From NCBI RefSeq assembly GCF_010500965.1, contig NZ_QVMI01000024.1, positions 18,480-82,479 on the forward strand: a stretch of DNA of 64,000 nt, in the 5' to 3' direction. The notes under the pieces were generated by a model. That model worked only from the letters and a program-made list of their open reading frames with translations. It did no database searches and was not told where the DNA came from. This DNA is from Bacteroides sp. 51 (GTDB taxonomy: Bacteria > Bacteroidota > Bacteroidia > Bacteroidales > Bacteroidaceae). This document shows, in pieces, positions 35,515 to 43,752 of this stretch. The translations under genes and the position numbers were made by a program. How positions within the stretch are numbered: position 1 is the stretch's first letter; each line of letters opens with the position of its first letter.

Positions 35515-37875
35515 TTATTCATTAGACATTATTTTAAAAACAAATCCCGATGCCGTATTGTATTTACCACCTTGCATAGCATTGAACAGATAAGCAGGCT
35601 TCCCGTCTTTCATCAATAGCTGGGGACGCTCAAAACGACCGTATCTTTTTAGATGTTTGGGTGCGGCAGGTTCTTCCAGATACACTTTAGCTCCGAACCA
35701 GGCAATCTGAGGTTCCGACCAGTAGATTCCGTCTTCGGATTCAAAGATCAGCCCCACTTCATGATCGAAATATCCCATATCTCGCATCAGCATCTTAAAT
35801 TTTCCATCTTCCAGATAAACATAAGCGTCTTCTACCTGCTTATTATCACCGTGTACAGAGAGGTCAACTACCGGATTCCCTTTATAACGCTTATATTTAC
35901 CCTCCACTTGTTTCGCTATAGCCAAGCCATATTTCCGGTTAGCGCGAATTGCTCCTTCCTGCTTTTGGTAGGCTTCTTTATTCCATGATTTATAATACAA
36001 CCATGCTTGCCCGTTGGGGTGAATCAGGAAAGCCGGATTTGTTGTATTGCAATCGTCCCATGCTCCTTTCTTACCTGCTTCCAGTACCGGTTTATCACTT
36101 CTTTCCCAAGGACCGTAAAGTGATTTGGATTTCGCCAATCCTATCCTCTTAGTGTACACAGAACCGTCACTATTTCCCATGTAGAACAAGTAATATGCTC
36201 CATCCACATACTGAATGTGCGGATTGTGACAAGTGGTCGCATCAAAATATCCCGGGCGGGGAGCCAACACCGTTTCCACATAAGTATATGGACCCTCGGG
36301 CTGATCGGCTACTGCATGGGCAATTTCACACTTACTGATCCATCCTCCCATTCCGTATTTCTCGGGCCAACGTGAATAAAACACATGCACTTTCCCATCT
36401 TCTCCAAAGATCGGAGCACAACACCATACGTAATACCCTTCAGACTCCAGGATTCGCCCTACCGGTTTCAGACTTTTACTAAAATCGGATATGCGTTCCG
36501 CAGGATAAGCTTTTGTCAGGTTTTTATCCGCTGTTTCCCGCAATACCGAGAAATAATCTTCGGAAGATACTAAAGAATTCAGATATATTTCAATATTTGT
36601 ATAATCTTCCTTTAGATTGTACAAATTTCCATCTGCCGGATCGTTGGGATTAAGCCCGTATTCGTTCTCCCAAGCATCGGGCATCCCATCTCCATCGCTA
36701 TCTTTCGGATATATACCGGACTGTAATTCCGGCCATCCACCCACTGCATTTTGTGAATCAATAATACCTTTATTGCCTCCACCATAGGTTTCGCCCCCTG
36801 TTGCAGTTCCTATACGTACTTCCTCTATCACACGTTTGTCGTAACCATCGCGACGGTGACTACATCCGGCATAATTGAGCACTCTTTCGTAGGCAATTTC
36901 AGGAGTATCCTGATGGATTGGAACAAATGGATAAGGTTCTTCCGCCCTCACCCGTTCGGATTTATGTGTTACTCCCTTCCAATTGTCATCGGTCACAGAT
37001 TCACTACCAAGCATGATGTTACCAAAGAAGTAATACCCTCCTGTTCCATCCTCGGCAGGGTCAAGAAAACATGCCCGCTTTTCTTCGGAAGTGGCAGGGC
37101 CCGGTTTATAATAATTAGCTACGAAGTTGACTTTACCATATCGCCCTCCTCCGTAAGCCGATTTGAATCCCCAATTGTAAACTACGTTATTCCTGAAATC
37201 AATCGGATTACAACCATCCGAAGCAAAACGCGGATTACGACTACTGTGATGTGCCATCAGGTTATGATGAAAAGTAGCACCACAGCCTCCCCAAATTCCA
37301 CCAAAACCGTGCGCACCTTTGGAGTGCACAGATTTGGAAAGGCTATGTGTAACCATACACCACTGCACAGTGACATTTTCCGAATTGTATACGGAAAGAC
37401 ATTCATCGGTCGACCATGACAGTGAACAGTGGTCTATGATCAGGTTTTTCACTCTGATAGCTCCCATGGCATCGTCCTCGGCTTCAAATTTGTCGCCCAT
37501 CCGGGAGCGGATATAACGGATTATTACATTGTTGGCTCTTATATAGAAAGGGAAGTTCTTTAAACAGATACCATCGCCGGGCGCTGTTTGCCCGGCAATG
37601 GTTATACTGTCACTTTCTATCACTAATTTGGATTGAAGTTCTATGGTGCCGTCTACGGCAAAGACCACGATGCGAGGACCCTGCTGCTCAATAGCATGGC
37701 GCAGGCTCCCTTCGCCGGAATCATTGAGATTGGTCACGGTAATGACCTTGCCACCTCTCCCACCCGAAGTATATTTACCATATCCTTCGGCTGTGGGGAA
37801 AGCTAGTTGCTGGGCATGGGTGTTTGCCCAGGCAAACAGCAACAACAATGTGGTAATTAGTGAATATTTTTTCAT
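35515..37875 (-). CDS. Pectate lyase (PL1-type) fused to a GH43-like propeller
   Basis: The 786-residue protein has a signal peptide (ends THAQQ). Residues ~22-440 form a parallel beta-helix of the pectate lyase type: AFPTAEGYGKYTSGGRGG, RIVVFAVDGTI, LIIDHCSLSWSTDE and SSRNPRFA are typical of Bacteroides PL1 members. A short calcium-loop-like DSDGDGMPDAWENEYGLNP (~395-415) follows. Residues ~450-786 resemble a five-bladed GH43-like propeller (HVFYSRWPEKYGMGGW, NPHIQYVDGAYYLFYMG, VEDAYVYLEDGKFKML). The fusion suggests coupled backbone cleavage and side-chain (arabinose or galactose) processing or binding. It follows SusD by 7 bp. The GH43 part is the less certain half. Confidence 0.82.
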   Translation of the reverse strand: MKKYSLITTLLLLFAWANTHAQQLAFPTAEGYGKYTSGGRGGKVITVTNLNDSGEGSLRHAIEQQGPRIVVFAVDGTIELQSKLVIESDSITIAGQTAPGDGICLKNFPFYIRANNVIIRYIRSRMGDKFEAEDDAMGAIRVKNLIIDHCSLSWSTDECLSVYNSENVTVQWCMVTHSLSKSVHSKGAHGFGGIWGGCGATFHHNLMAHHSSRNPRFASDGCNPIDFRNNVVYNWGFKSAYGGGRYGKVNFVANYYKPGPATSEEKRACFLDPAEDGTGGYYFFGNIMLGSESVTDDNWKGVTHKSERVRAEEPYPFVPIHQDTPEIAYERVLNYAGCSHRRDGYDKRVIEEVRIGTATGGETYGGGNKGIIDSQNAVGGWPELQSGIYPKDSDGDGMPDAWENEYGLNPNDPADGNLYNLKEDYTNIEIYLNSLVSSEDYFSVLRETADKNLTKAYPAERISDFSKSLKPVGRILESEGYYVWCCAPIFGEDGKVHVFYSRWPEKYGMGGWISKCEIAHAVADQPEGPYTYVETVLAPRPGYFDATTCHNPHIQYVDGAYYLFYMGNSDGSVYTKRIGLAKSKSLYGPWERSDKPVLEAGKKGAWDDCNTTNPAFLIHPNGQAWLYYKSWNKEAYQKQEGAIRANRKYGLAIAKQVEGKYKRYKGNPVVDLSVHGDNKQVEDAYVYLEDGKFKMLMRDMGYFDHEVGLIFESEDGIYWSEPQIAWFGAKVYLEEPAAPKHLKRYGRFERPQLLMKDGKPAYLFNAMQGGKYNTASGFVFKIMSNE

Positions 37876-37882
37876 GGTTATA

Positions 37883-39859
37883 TCAATAACAAGGATGTTG
37901 CTGTCCGATCAAGCCCGGATTAACATCGATTATATTGGTTGTATTGAATGGCATAATCTCTACCATATTCTTCTGCATACCATAGAACATATCTGTGATC
38001 CAGTTGTTTACATCTGCAAAACCTTCTACTTTATCTACAGACAAACCGCCTTTTTGCTTCACTGCATGGCAACCAAACATATTCAGAATAGTATAAGAAA
38101 CTTCTTCAACTGCTACTCCTTCCGGTACAGCGCCCTCAGTAAAGTAAACTTTGCCACTCGCTTTATCTTCATAGAATGTCACATCCAGAAAACCTTTTGA
38201 AGAAGAGTTCAGCGTTTTCAGTGTAGTTAAATCGGTTTCGTCCAAGTTCATAGAGCTGATATCTGCATCACTCATCGGAATATAAGGCACAGCAATAGTT
38301 GGATTCTTGAATACAGCTTTCGTTACCTTATAAGCACGATATACATCTACATTAGCATACTTCCCTTCGCGTCTGGCCAGTTTATATAACTCCTCTTTTG
38401 AATTTGTCAGATGATCATAAAGAATACCCCAACGTGTCAGGTCACTCTTACGCAATGATTCATTTGAAAGTTCCAGTTTGCGTTCTTCAATAATCGCTTT
38501 TTTGAAGCTATCGTAAGTTGCCGGAGTAGTACCAAGCTTGCTTGCATCATTCTTGAATGCACGCAAACGTACATCTTCAAATGCTTTGGTTGCTGCGGCT
38601 GTTGGGCCATTATTCAATTCATTCAAAGCCTCAGCATACATTAATAATACATCCGAGTAGCGCAATAATGGGAAGTTAATGTCGCGTTTGCTATCTGTTG
38701 TACCTCTTTCGCTCTTCCAGTCGATGCGATATTTTCCAATACAAGTTCCAACATAGGTATTCAACTGCATACCATCATCGGTCATGAGGCCGAAGTTACA
38801 CACGGATACATCACGACGTTGGTCGCCTTCTTCAAAGTCAAAGTACAGGGTTGGCATAGTAACCATTTGAGGGCCACCCTTACCAAAGGTTGTACTGGTA
38901 CCATTTACGGCAATTCCGTTTGTATATCCGGTACGAACGTCAGGAGCATTTGCACCATACCAACCATATTCCAGCATACTTTCATTGTTATACTGCTTCA
39001 AAGCCAAATCGCGGAAAACCTGATCGTAGTTGGCCAACAGAGAGTTTTCTCCCTGAGTGATAACAGCATTACAAGCATCGGCAGCTATCTGATACAACTC
39101 CTTAACGCGGGCGGCATCACTGCGTTGTGCAATTTTCACGGTGCTTTGGCTATAAGGAACGGTATTCAGGTCCCAACGTAAAGAATAACCGGCAGCATGC
39201 AAGGCCACGCGAGCCAGGATACCATAAGCAGAGTTTTTGGTGAAACGTTCTGTTGTAGATACCATATTTTCGCTTTTCCAGGGAAGCAGTTTAACGGCTT
39301 TCTGCAAATCGTCTATGCAATGATCCCAAATGGTATCACGGCTCACACGTGAAGAAGAGAACGTAGTCAGGTCGGTAGTCGGTACATCCGAATAAGGAAC
39401 ATCACCATAGAATCTTACTATATTCCAGTATGCATACGCACGGATGGCATACGCTTCGCCCAATAATGAATTGAGTTTCTTTTCTTCTGTTTCAGAAGCG
39501 GCACTCATACCGGGTATATTCTTAATACATACATTGGAATACTCAATAGCCTTATACATGGTAGTATAGGTTGAGCTTAACATTCCTGTAAGGTTGGTAT
39601 AATCGTAGTTAGATACATTGTATTTTGAGTTTGACTCTGTAGAGCTTGACTCGTCTGTACCCATAAGCAACTGATATCCCAATTCCTGAGTATGCAGAGA
39701 AGCATAGGCACCCACTACGGTCATTTCCGCGCGACTTACCGTTGTAAAAATAGAGGAGCTATCCGCTTTTGATTCAGAGGGCATATCCAACCAATCCTCA
39801 CACGAGCTGAACATCAGTAATAATACTGATACCCCTAATATATTTATTATCTTTTTCAT
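37883..39859 (-). CDS. SusD/RagB-family nutrient-binding lipoprotein (PUL-2)
   Basis: Starting at 39859 (658 residues) gives a lipoprotein signal ending in MFSSCEDWLDMPSES; four upstream codons are also open. Hallmarks are LLGEAYAIRAYAYWNIVRFYGDVPYSD in the N-terminal helical part and FPLLRYSDVLLMYAEALNEL plus IIEERKLELSNESLRKSDLTRW near the C-terminus. It pairs with the SusC whose stop lies 12 bp upstream. The lid protein would capture pectic fragments at the cell surface. Confidence 0.95.
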   Translation of the reverse strand: MKKIINILGVSVLLLMFSSCEDWLDMPSESKADSSSIFTTVSRAEMTVVGAYASLHTQELGYQLLMGTDESSSTESNSKYNVSNYDYTNLTGMLSSTYTTMYKAIEYSNVCIKNIPGMSAASETEEKKLNSLLGEAYAIRAYAYWNIVRFYGDVPYSDVPTTDLTTFSSSRVSRDTIWDHCIDDLQKAVKLLPWKSENMVSTTERFTKNSAYGILARVALHAAGYSLRWDLNTVPYSQSTVKIAQRSDAARVKELYQIAADACNAVITQGENSLLANYDQVFRDLALKQYNNESMLEYGWYGANAPDVRTGYTNGIAVNGTSTTFGKGGPQMVTMPTLYFDFEEGDQRRDVSVCNFGLMTDDGMQLNTYVGTCIGKYRIDWKSERGTTDSKRDINFPLLRYSDVLLMYAEALNELNNGPTAAATKAFEDVRLRAFKNDASKLGTTPATYDSFKKAIIEERKLELSNESLRKSDLTRWGILYDHLTNSKEELYKLARREGKYANVDVYRAYKVTKAVFKNPTIAVPYIPMSDADISSMNLDETDLTTLKTLNSSSKGFLDVTFYEDKASGKVYFTEGAVPEGVAVEEVSYTILNMFGCHAVKQKGGLSVDKVEGFADVNNWITDMFYGMQKNMVEIMPFNTTNIIDVNPGLIGQQHPCY

Positions 39860-39871
39860 ATTTGTAATCAA

Positions 39872-42800
39872 TTAAAAAGTTAAGTTCACACCCAATACCC
39901 AGCTCTTAGAACGAGGATATGAAGAGTTGTCAATACCTGGAGTTAATGCGCTGTTTTTAGCCGATACTTCCGGGTCATAGCCTGAATAGTCTGTAAATGT
40001 ATAGATATTATTCAGTGTGCAATACACACGGGCATTACTGATTCTGGCTTTCTGTACCCATGTTTTTGGTAAGGTATAGCCCAATGTAATGGTGCTCAGA
40101 CGCAAGAATGAGGCATCTTCCAGGTAATAGCTACTATGGTCGCTGATCGCATTTTTATTGTTAGATGAGATATTCCATAGTGCTGCACCACTGAATTGTT
40201 GTGGGTTCAGTTCGGCCAAACGAGCCAGATCCATTGTTTCCTTACCTGTAGTAGGATCAATCAATGTAATACGGTTCGTCATTTTTGAAAGTGAGTTCTG
40301 GTTACCTAAATACGGGCCGATAAAACGCTGCGTACTCATGTTGAATACTTCATTTCCATAAGAATAGGTCATGAAGATATTCAGGTCGAAGCCTTTGTAT
40401 TGGAAGGTATTGTTTATACCTCCTGTGAATTTGGGTTGTGCATCGCCAATAACGGTACGGTCGTCGATGGAGTAAACCGGTTTTCCGTCGGCATCGACAT
40501 CGCCTTTAATCGCTTTGTATTTCACATCGCCTACTTTTACTTTAGAGCGGGTGCTTCCTTTCAGATAAGGTATATCATCTTTCAGGGTGTATGTTCCGTC
40601 TGAGTTCTGAGTAAAGTCGTTTGTGGTATAAACGCCATCATAAATAAGTCCGTAGAACTGGCCGAGAGGCTTACCTACTTCAATCTTGTAGCCCATACGC
40701 GATTCATAATCTTGTATAAATGAGTTCAGTTCATCGCTTCCATACAAATCGAGTACTTTTGAGCGGTTGAAAGCAATATTGAAGTCGGTTGTCCATGTGA
40801 AATCCCTGGTGCGGATGTTTGTACTGTTCAATACGATTTCCACTCCGCGGTTACGAATAGAACCGATGTTCTGGAATTGAGTGCTATATCCTGTAGATGT
40901 AGGAATTTTATTTTCAATCAACAGGTTGGAAGATTCATTGTTATACCAATCTACAGCCAGGTTTAAACGGGTACCAAACAAAGATACATCCAAACCGATG
41001 TTGGTTGTGGTGGTTTTTTCCCATTTCAGGTCGGGGTTACCCAATGTGCTACCGGGAACATAGGTGATATAGTCTGAACCACCGATACCATAATGGCCTG
41101 CGCCATAGGTGGTAGCATACTTATTGTTATCAATATTGTTGTTACCTGCCGTACCGTATCCTGCACGCAGCTTTAGGTTATCTACGAATGTTCTGAGGTT
41201 TTCCATGAACTTTTCTTCCGAAATACGCCATGCAGCAGAAGCCGATGGGAAGTATCCCCATTGTTTGCCACGCGCAAATTTAGAAGAACCGTCGCCACGA
41301 AGGGTACCGGTAAACAGATAACGGTCATTGAAGTTGTAAGACAGACGTCCGAATACAGAAACCAGACCGACTCTTTCTTTTCCTGATTTCCAGGTATATG
41401 GTTTACCCATACTTACGTCGTTCAGCCCAAAGTTACCATCGGAAAACTCACGGTATTCGTTTTCGAGTTTCATATCCTGATAGTAATAGGTTTCCTGTCC
41501 TGCCAATACGTTGAAGCTATGCTTATCGGCCAGATTGAACGCATAGTTCAGGGTGTTAGTGATCTGCCAGGAATATTTTTCGCTGTTATCGCGCGAACCA
41601 TATCCATAAGGGCTTTTATTGGCTTTCGCTTGTTTGGTGCTACCATCGTCCCAGTAGTCCTTGCGAACTTGTTGCCACATATAGCTACCGGCAGTACGGA
41701 AGGTTAAATCTTTAATGATATCAATTTCCAGACCTGCGTTGGCAGTTACCATGCGTGTATATTTCTTGTTTGTAATAGCCTGATTGTCGAGGATCGGGTT
41801 TTGTGAGTCGTAATTGGCTTCACCCATCAGGTCGCCGATTTCCGTACCGATGTCCGAACCTACCATTTGTTCGTTCGTCCATTTGTCGCCACCGGTAATA
41901 GGTTGCAAGATCGTTTGTTTCAGTTTGCCACCCAATGATCCGCCACCATCTACTTTGGTCATTTGTGCGCTGGTAGAGAAGTCAAAGCGAACACCTTTCC
42001 ACAATTCGTGGTTGATCTTGGCACGGATACTGTTTTTCTGATAGCCGTGTTTTGCCATAATACCATCTTCACCGGTATAGTTGTAGCTCAACATGTATCT
42101 GGTCTTTTCGGTACCGCCATTGATGTTTACGTTGTGATTCTGCGTAATACCTGTATCGCCGAATACGAGGTCCTGCCAGTCGATGGCCTGACGTTTTCCG
42201 CTTCCGTACTCCTGGGCAATACGTCCGTAAGCACCGGAGTAGAAATCGGCTGCGTTTACATCGCCTCCGAAGAAGTTAGCGAAAGTATTTGCATCGCCGC
42301 GAAGTACGTTAAACTCATACTGGTATTTTACGTAGTCTTCGAGTCCCAGCAAACTGAGTTTCTTGCCCAGGTTGTCGAAACTAAAAAAGCCATTGTAGGA
42401 AACTTCTGTTTTGCCCGATTTACCGGATTTGGTTGTGATCAGGATTACCCCGTTCGATCCGCGTGCTCCATAAATAGCTGTTGCAGAGGCATCTTTCATT
42501 ACGTCGATGCTTTCGATATCATTGATATCTACATTCTGCAAACCGTTTTCCATCTGGAATCCGTCTACAATATACAAAGGTTCGGTACCTTGTGTGATAG
42601 AGGTTCCCCCACGCACGGTGATCTGGATTTCGGCACCTGGAGCACCACTCTGCTGGATCACGTTTACACCGGCAGCTTTACCGGCCAAAGCCTGTGCAGC
42701 GGTTGTTACAGGAGACATGGCGAGTTCTTTGGAACCAACGGAAACGGTAGACCCGGTCAGGTCTTTACGCTTCACTGCACCATAACCAATCACGACAACT

Positions 42801-43129
42801 TCTTCCAATAGCTGGTTATCAGATTTCATCGTGATGTTAAAGGTACGTGTAGTACCTACGGTTACGTTTTGGGTATCGTACCCTACATAAGAAAAGGTCA
42901 GCACGCTTCTGTCACTGGGAACATTCAATGTAAACTTACCATCCATATCGGTGATGGTACCAATGGTAGTTCCTTTTACGGCAACACTCACACCAATAAG
43001 ACTTTCTACGTCGTCTCTTACTGTTCCGGTTACGGTAATACTGCTCTGAGCAAACACGGTAGTCCACATAAATGCGAAGGCCCAAAGCATGAGTAGCTTA
43101 ATGTAAATAGGCTTTCTCTCTTTTTTCAT
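39872..43129 (-). CDS. SusC/RagA-family TonB-dependent transporter (PUL-2)
   Basis: From 43129 (1085 residues; three more codons are open upstream) the product begins MKKERKPIYIKLLM and has a signal peptide ending in TVFAQS. A carboxypeptidase-regulatory-like domain (~30-110) precedes the plug (LLEEVVVIGYGAVKRKDLTG, AGVNVIQQSGAPGAE, PLYIVDGF; ~115-240) and a full-length barrel ending VLGVNLTF. No STN domain. It is first in the pectin operon; regulation by the divergently encoded hybrid two-component protein is the usual arrangement. Confidence 0.95.
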   Translation of the reverse strand: MKKERKPIYIKLLMLWAFAFMWTTVFAQSSITVTGTVRDDVESLIGVSVAVKGTTIGTITDMDGKFTLNVPSDRSVLTFSYVGYDTQNVTVGTTRTFNITMKSDNQLLEEVVVIGYGAVKRKDLTGSTVSVGSKELAMSPVTTAAQALAGKAAGVNVIQQSGAPGAEIQITVRGGTSITQGTEPLYIVDGFQMENGLQNVDINDIESIDVMKDASATAIYGARGSNGVILITTKSGKSGKTEVSYNGFFSFDNLGKKLSLLGLEDYVKYQYEFNVLRGDANTFANFFGGDVNAADFYSGAYGRIAQEYGSGKRQAIDWQDLVFGDTGITQNHNVNINGGTEKTRYMLSYNYTGEDGIMAKHGYQKNSIRAKINHELWKGVRFDFSTSAQMTKVDGGGSLGGKLKQTILQPITGGDKWTNEQMVGSDIGTEIGDLMGEANYDSQNPILDNQAITNKKYTRMVTANAGLEIDIIKDLTFRTAGSYMWQQVRKDYWDDGSTKQAKANKSPYGYGSRDNSEKYSWQITNTLNYAFNLADKHSFNVLAGQETYYYQDMKLENEYREFSDGNFGLNDVSMGKPYTWKSGKERVGLVSVFGRLSYNFNDRYLFTGTLRGDGSSKFARGKQWGYFPSASAAWRISEEKFMENLRTFVDNLKLRAGYGTAGNNNIDNNKYATTYGAGHYGIGGSDYITYVPGSTLGNPDLKWEKTTTTNIGLDVSLFGTRLNLAVDWYNNESSNLLIENKIPTSTGYSTQFQNIGSIRNRGVEIVLNSTNIRTRDFTWTTDFNIAFNRSKVLDLYGSDELNSFIQDYESRMGYKIEVGKPLGQFYGLIYDGVYTTNDFTQNSDGTYTLKDDIPYLKGSTRSKVKVGDVKYKAIKGDVDADGKPVYSIDDRTVIGDAQPKFTGGINNTFQYKGFDLNIFMTYSYGNEVFNMSTQRFIGPYLGNQNSLSKMTNRITLIDPTTGKETMDLARLAELNPQQFSGAALWNISSNNKNAISDHSSYYLEDASFLRLSTITLGYTLPKTWVQKARISNARVYCTLNNIYTFTDYSGYDPEVSAKNSALTPGIDNSSYPRSKSWVLGVNLTF

Positions 43130-43262
43130 ACAATTCATGATTTTTAAAAGTATTAGTTTACAGGTACATAATGATCAGGAGGGTCCAAAGTCTCTACCAG
43201 TCTTCACACGTATTAGATATTCAGGAGCTCCGGCCAATCAAATTAACCTTTCTGCTTGTGAA

Positions 43263-43270
43263 CAAAAGTA
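43263..43270 (-). promoter_or_regulatory. Possible -7 box for the PUL-2 SusC operon
   Basis: The minus strand reads TACTTTTG, fitting TAnnTTTG, about 135 bp before the SusC ATG. The nearest TTTG upstream is 26 bp away, longer than the usual 19-21, so this is tentative. Confidence 0.35.
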
Positions 43271-43752
43271 GGGAGAAGGCTTTTTTTCGCACCCGACAAA
43301 TTTTCGTTTCTACCCCGCGTTTTGTACGGCACCTGCGTTTTAACACTTCCTGAAAGGGGTGGCAACCCGAAAAATTGACGGAAAAGGCGGAATATCGTAT
43401 ACTTCATATTGAAAATGGCGGCAATAAAGAATAGATTCGTTTTTCTTCTTAAATTTGCATAGTTAAGAACCTGTAAAGTCATTCAAAATACGAATTACAC
43501 CTATATGTGCAGATACTTTACCATTTCAAAATACCTCTTCGAAAGTCCGTCTTGCGTTTGCAGCAAACATCAACTTGCGTTTGCAGCAAAGACAACATTG
43601 CGTTTGCAGCAAACGCAAGTTGATGTTTGCTGCAAACGCAAAAAGCGCCTCCACAAGCATTCTGAGAGGGTTTTTTAAGAGCAAAATATACGAAATCAAC
43701 ATAACCGGGAACATTGCCGGAAACATTAGTTGTCAATTATTTAATACGATGA
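43271..43752. other. Divergent control region between SusC and the hybrid regulator
   Basis: Besides the hairpin array A5 (43557-43640), a plus-strand TAAATTTG at 43450-43457 might be a -7 box for the regulator gene but lacks a -33 partner. Several short overlapping frames cover the array on the minus strand and are not credible genes. Confidence 0.5.
43557..43640. repeat. 23-bp-pitch palindromic array forming a 34-bp stem (array A5)
   Basis: TTGCWGCAAA starts at 43558, 43581, 43604 and 43627, exactly 23 bp apart. Arms 43557-43590 and 43603-43636 are reverse complements at 33 of 34 positions, with a 12-base loop. The core and pitch are the same as in array A2 in PUL-1. It lies ~115 bp before the hybrid regulator start, within the shared control region of PUL-2. 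Confidence 0.88.

Noticed and set aside
41963-42811. 282-codon plus-strand open frame
   Set aside because: It is antisense to the plug and early barrel of the PUL-2 SusC, whose coding signal is unmistakable; the opposite frame has no recognisable domains.
43518-43736. 72- and 66-codon minus-strand frames over array A5
   Set aside because: Two overlapping frames are both open only because the 23-bp repeat lacks stops; the translation is repetitive.
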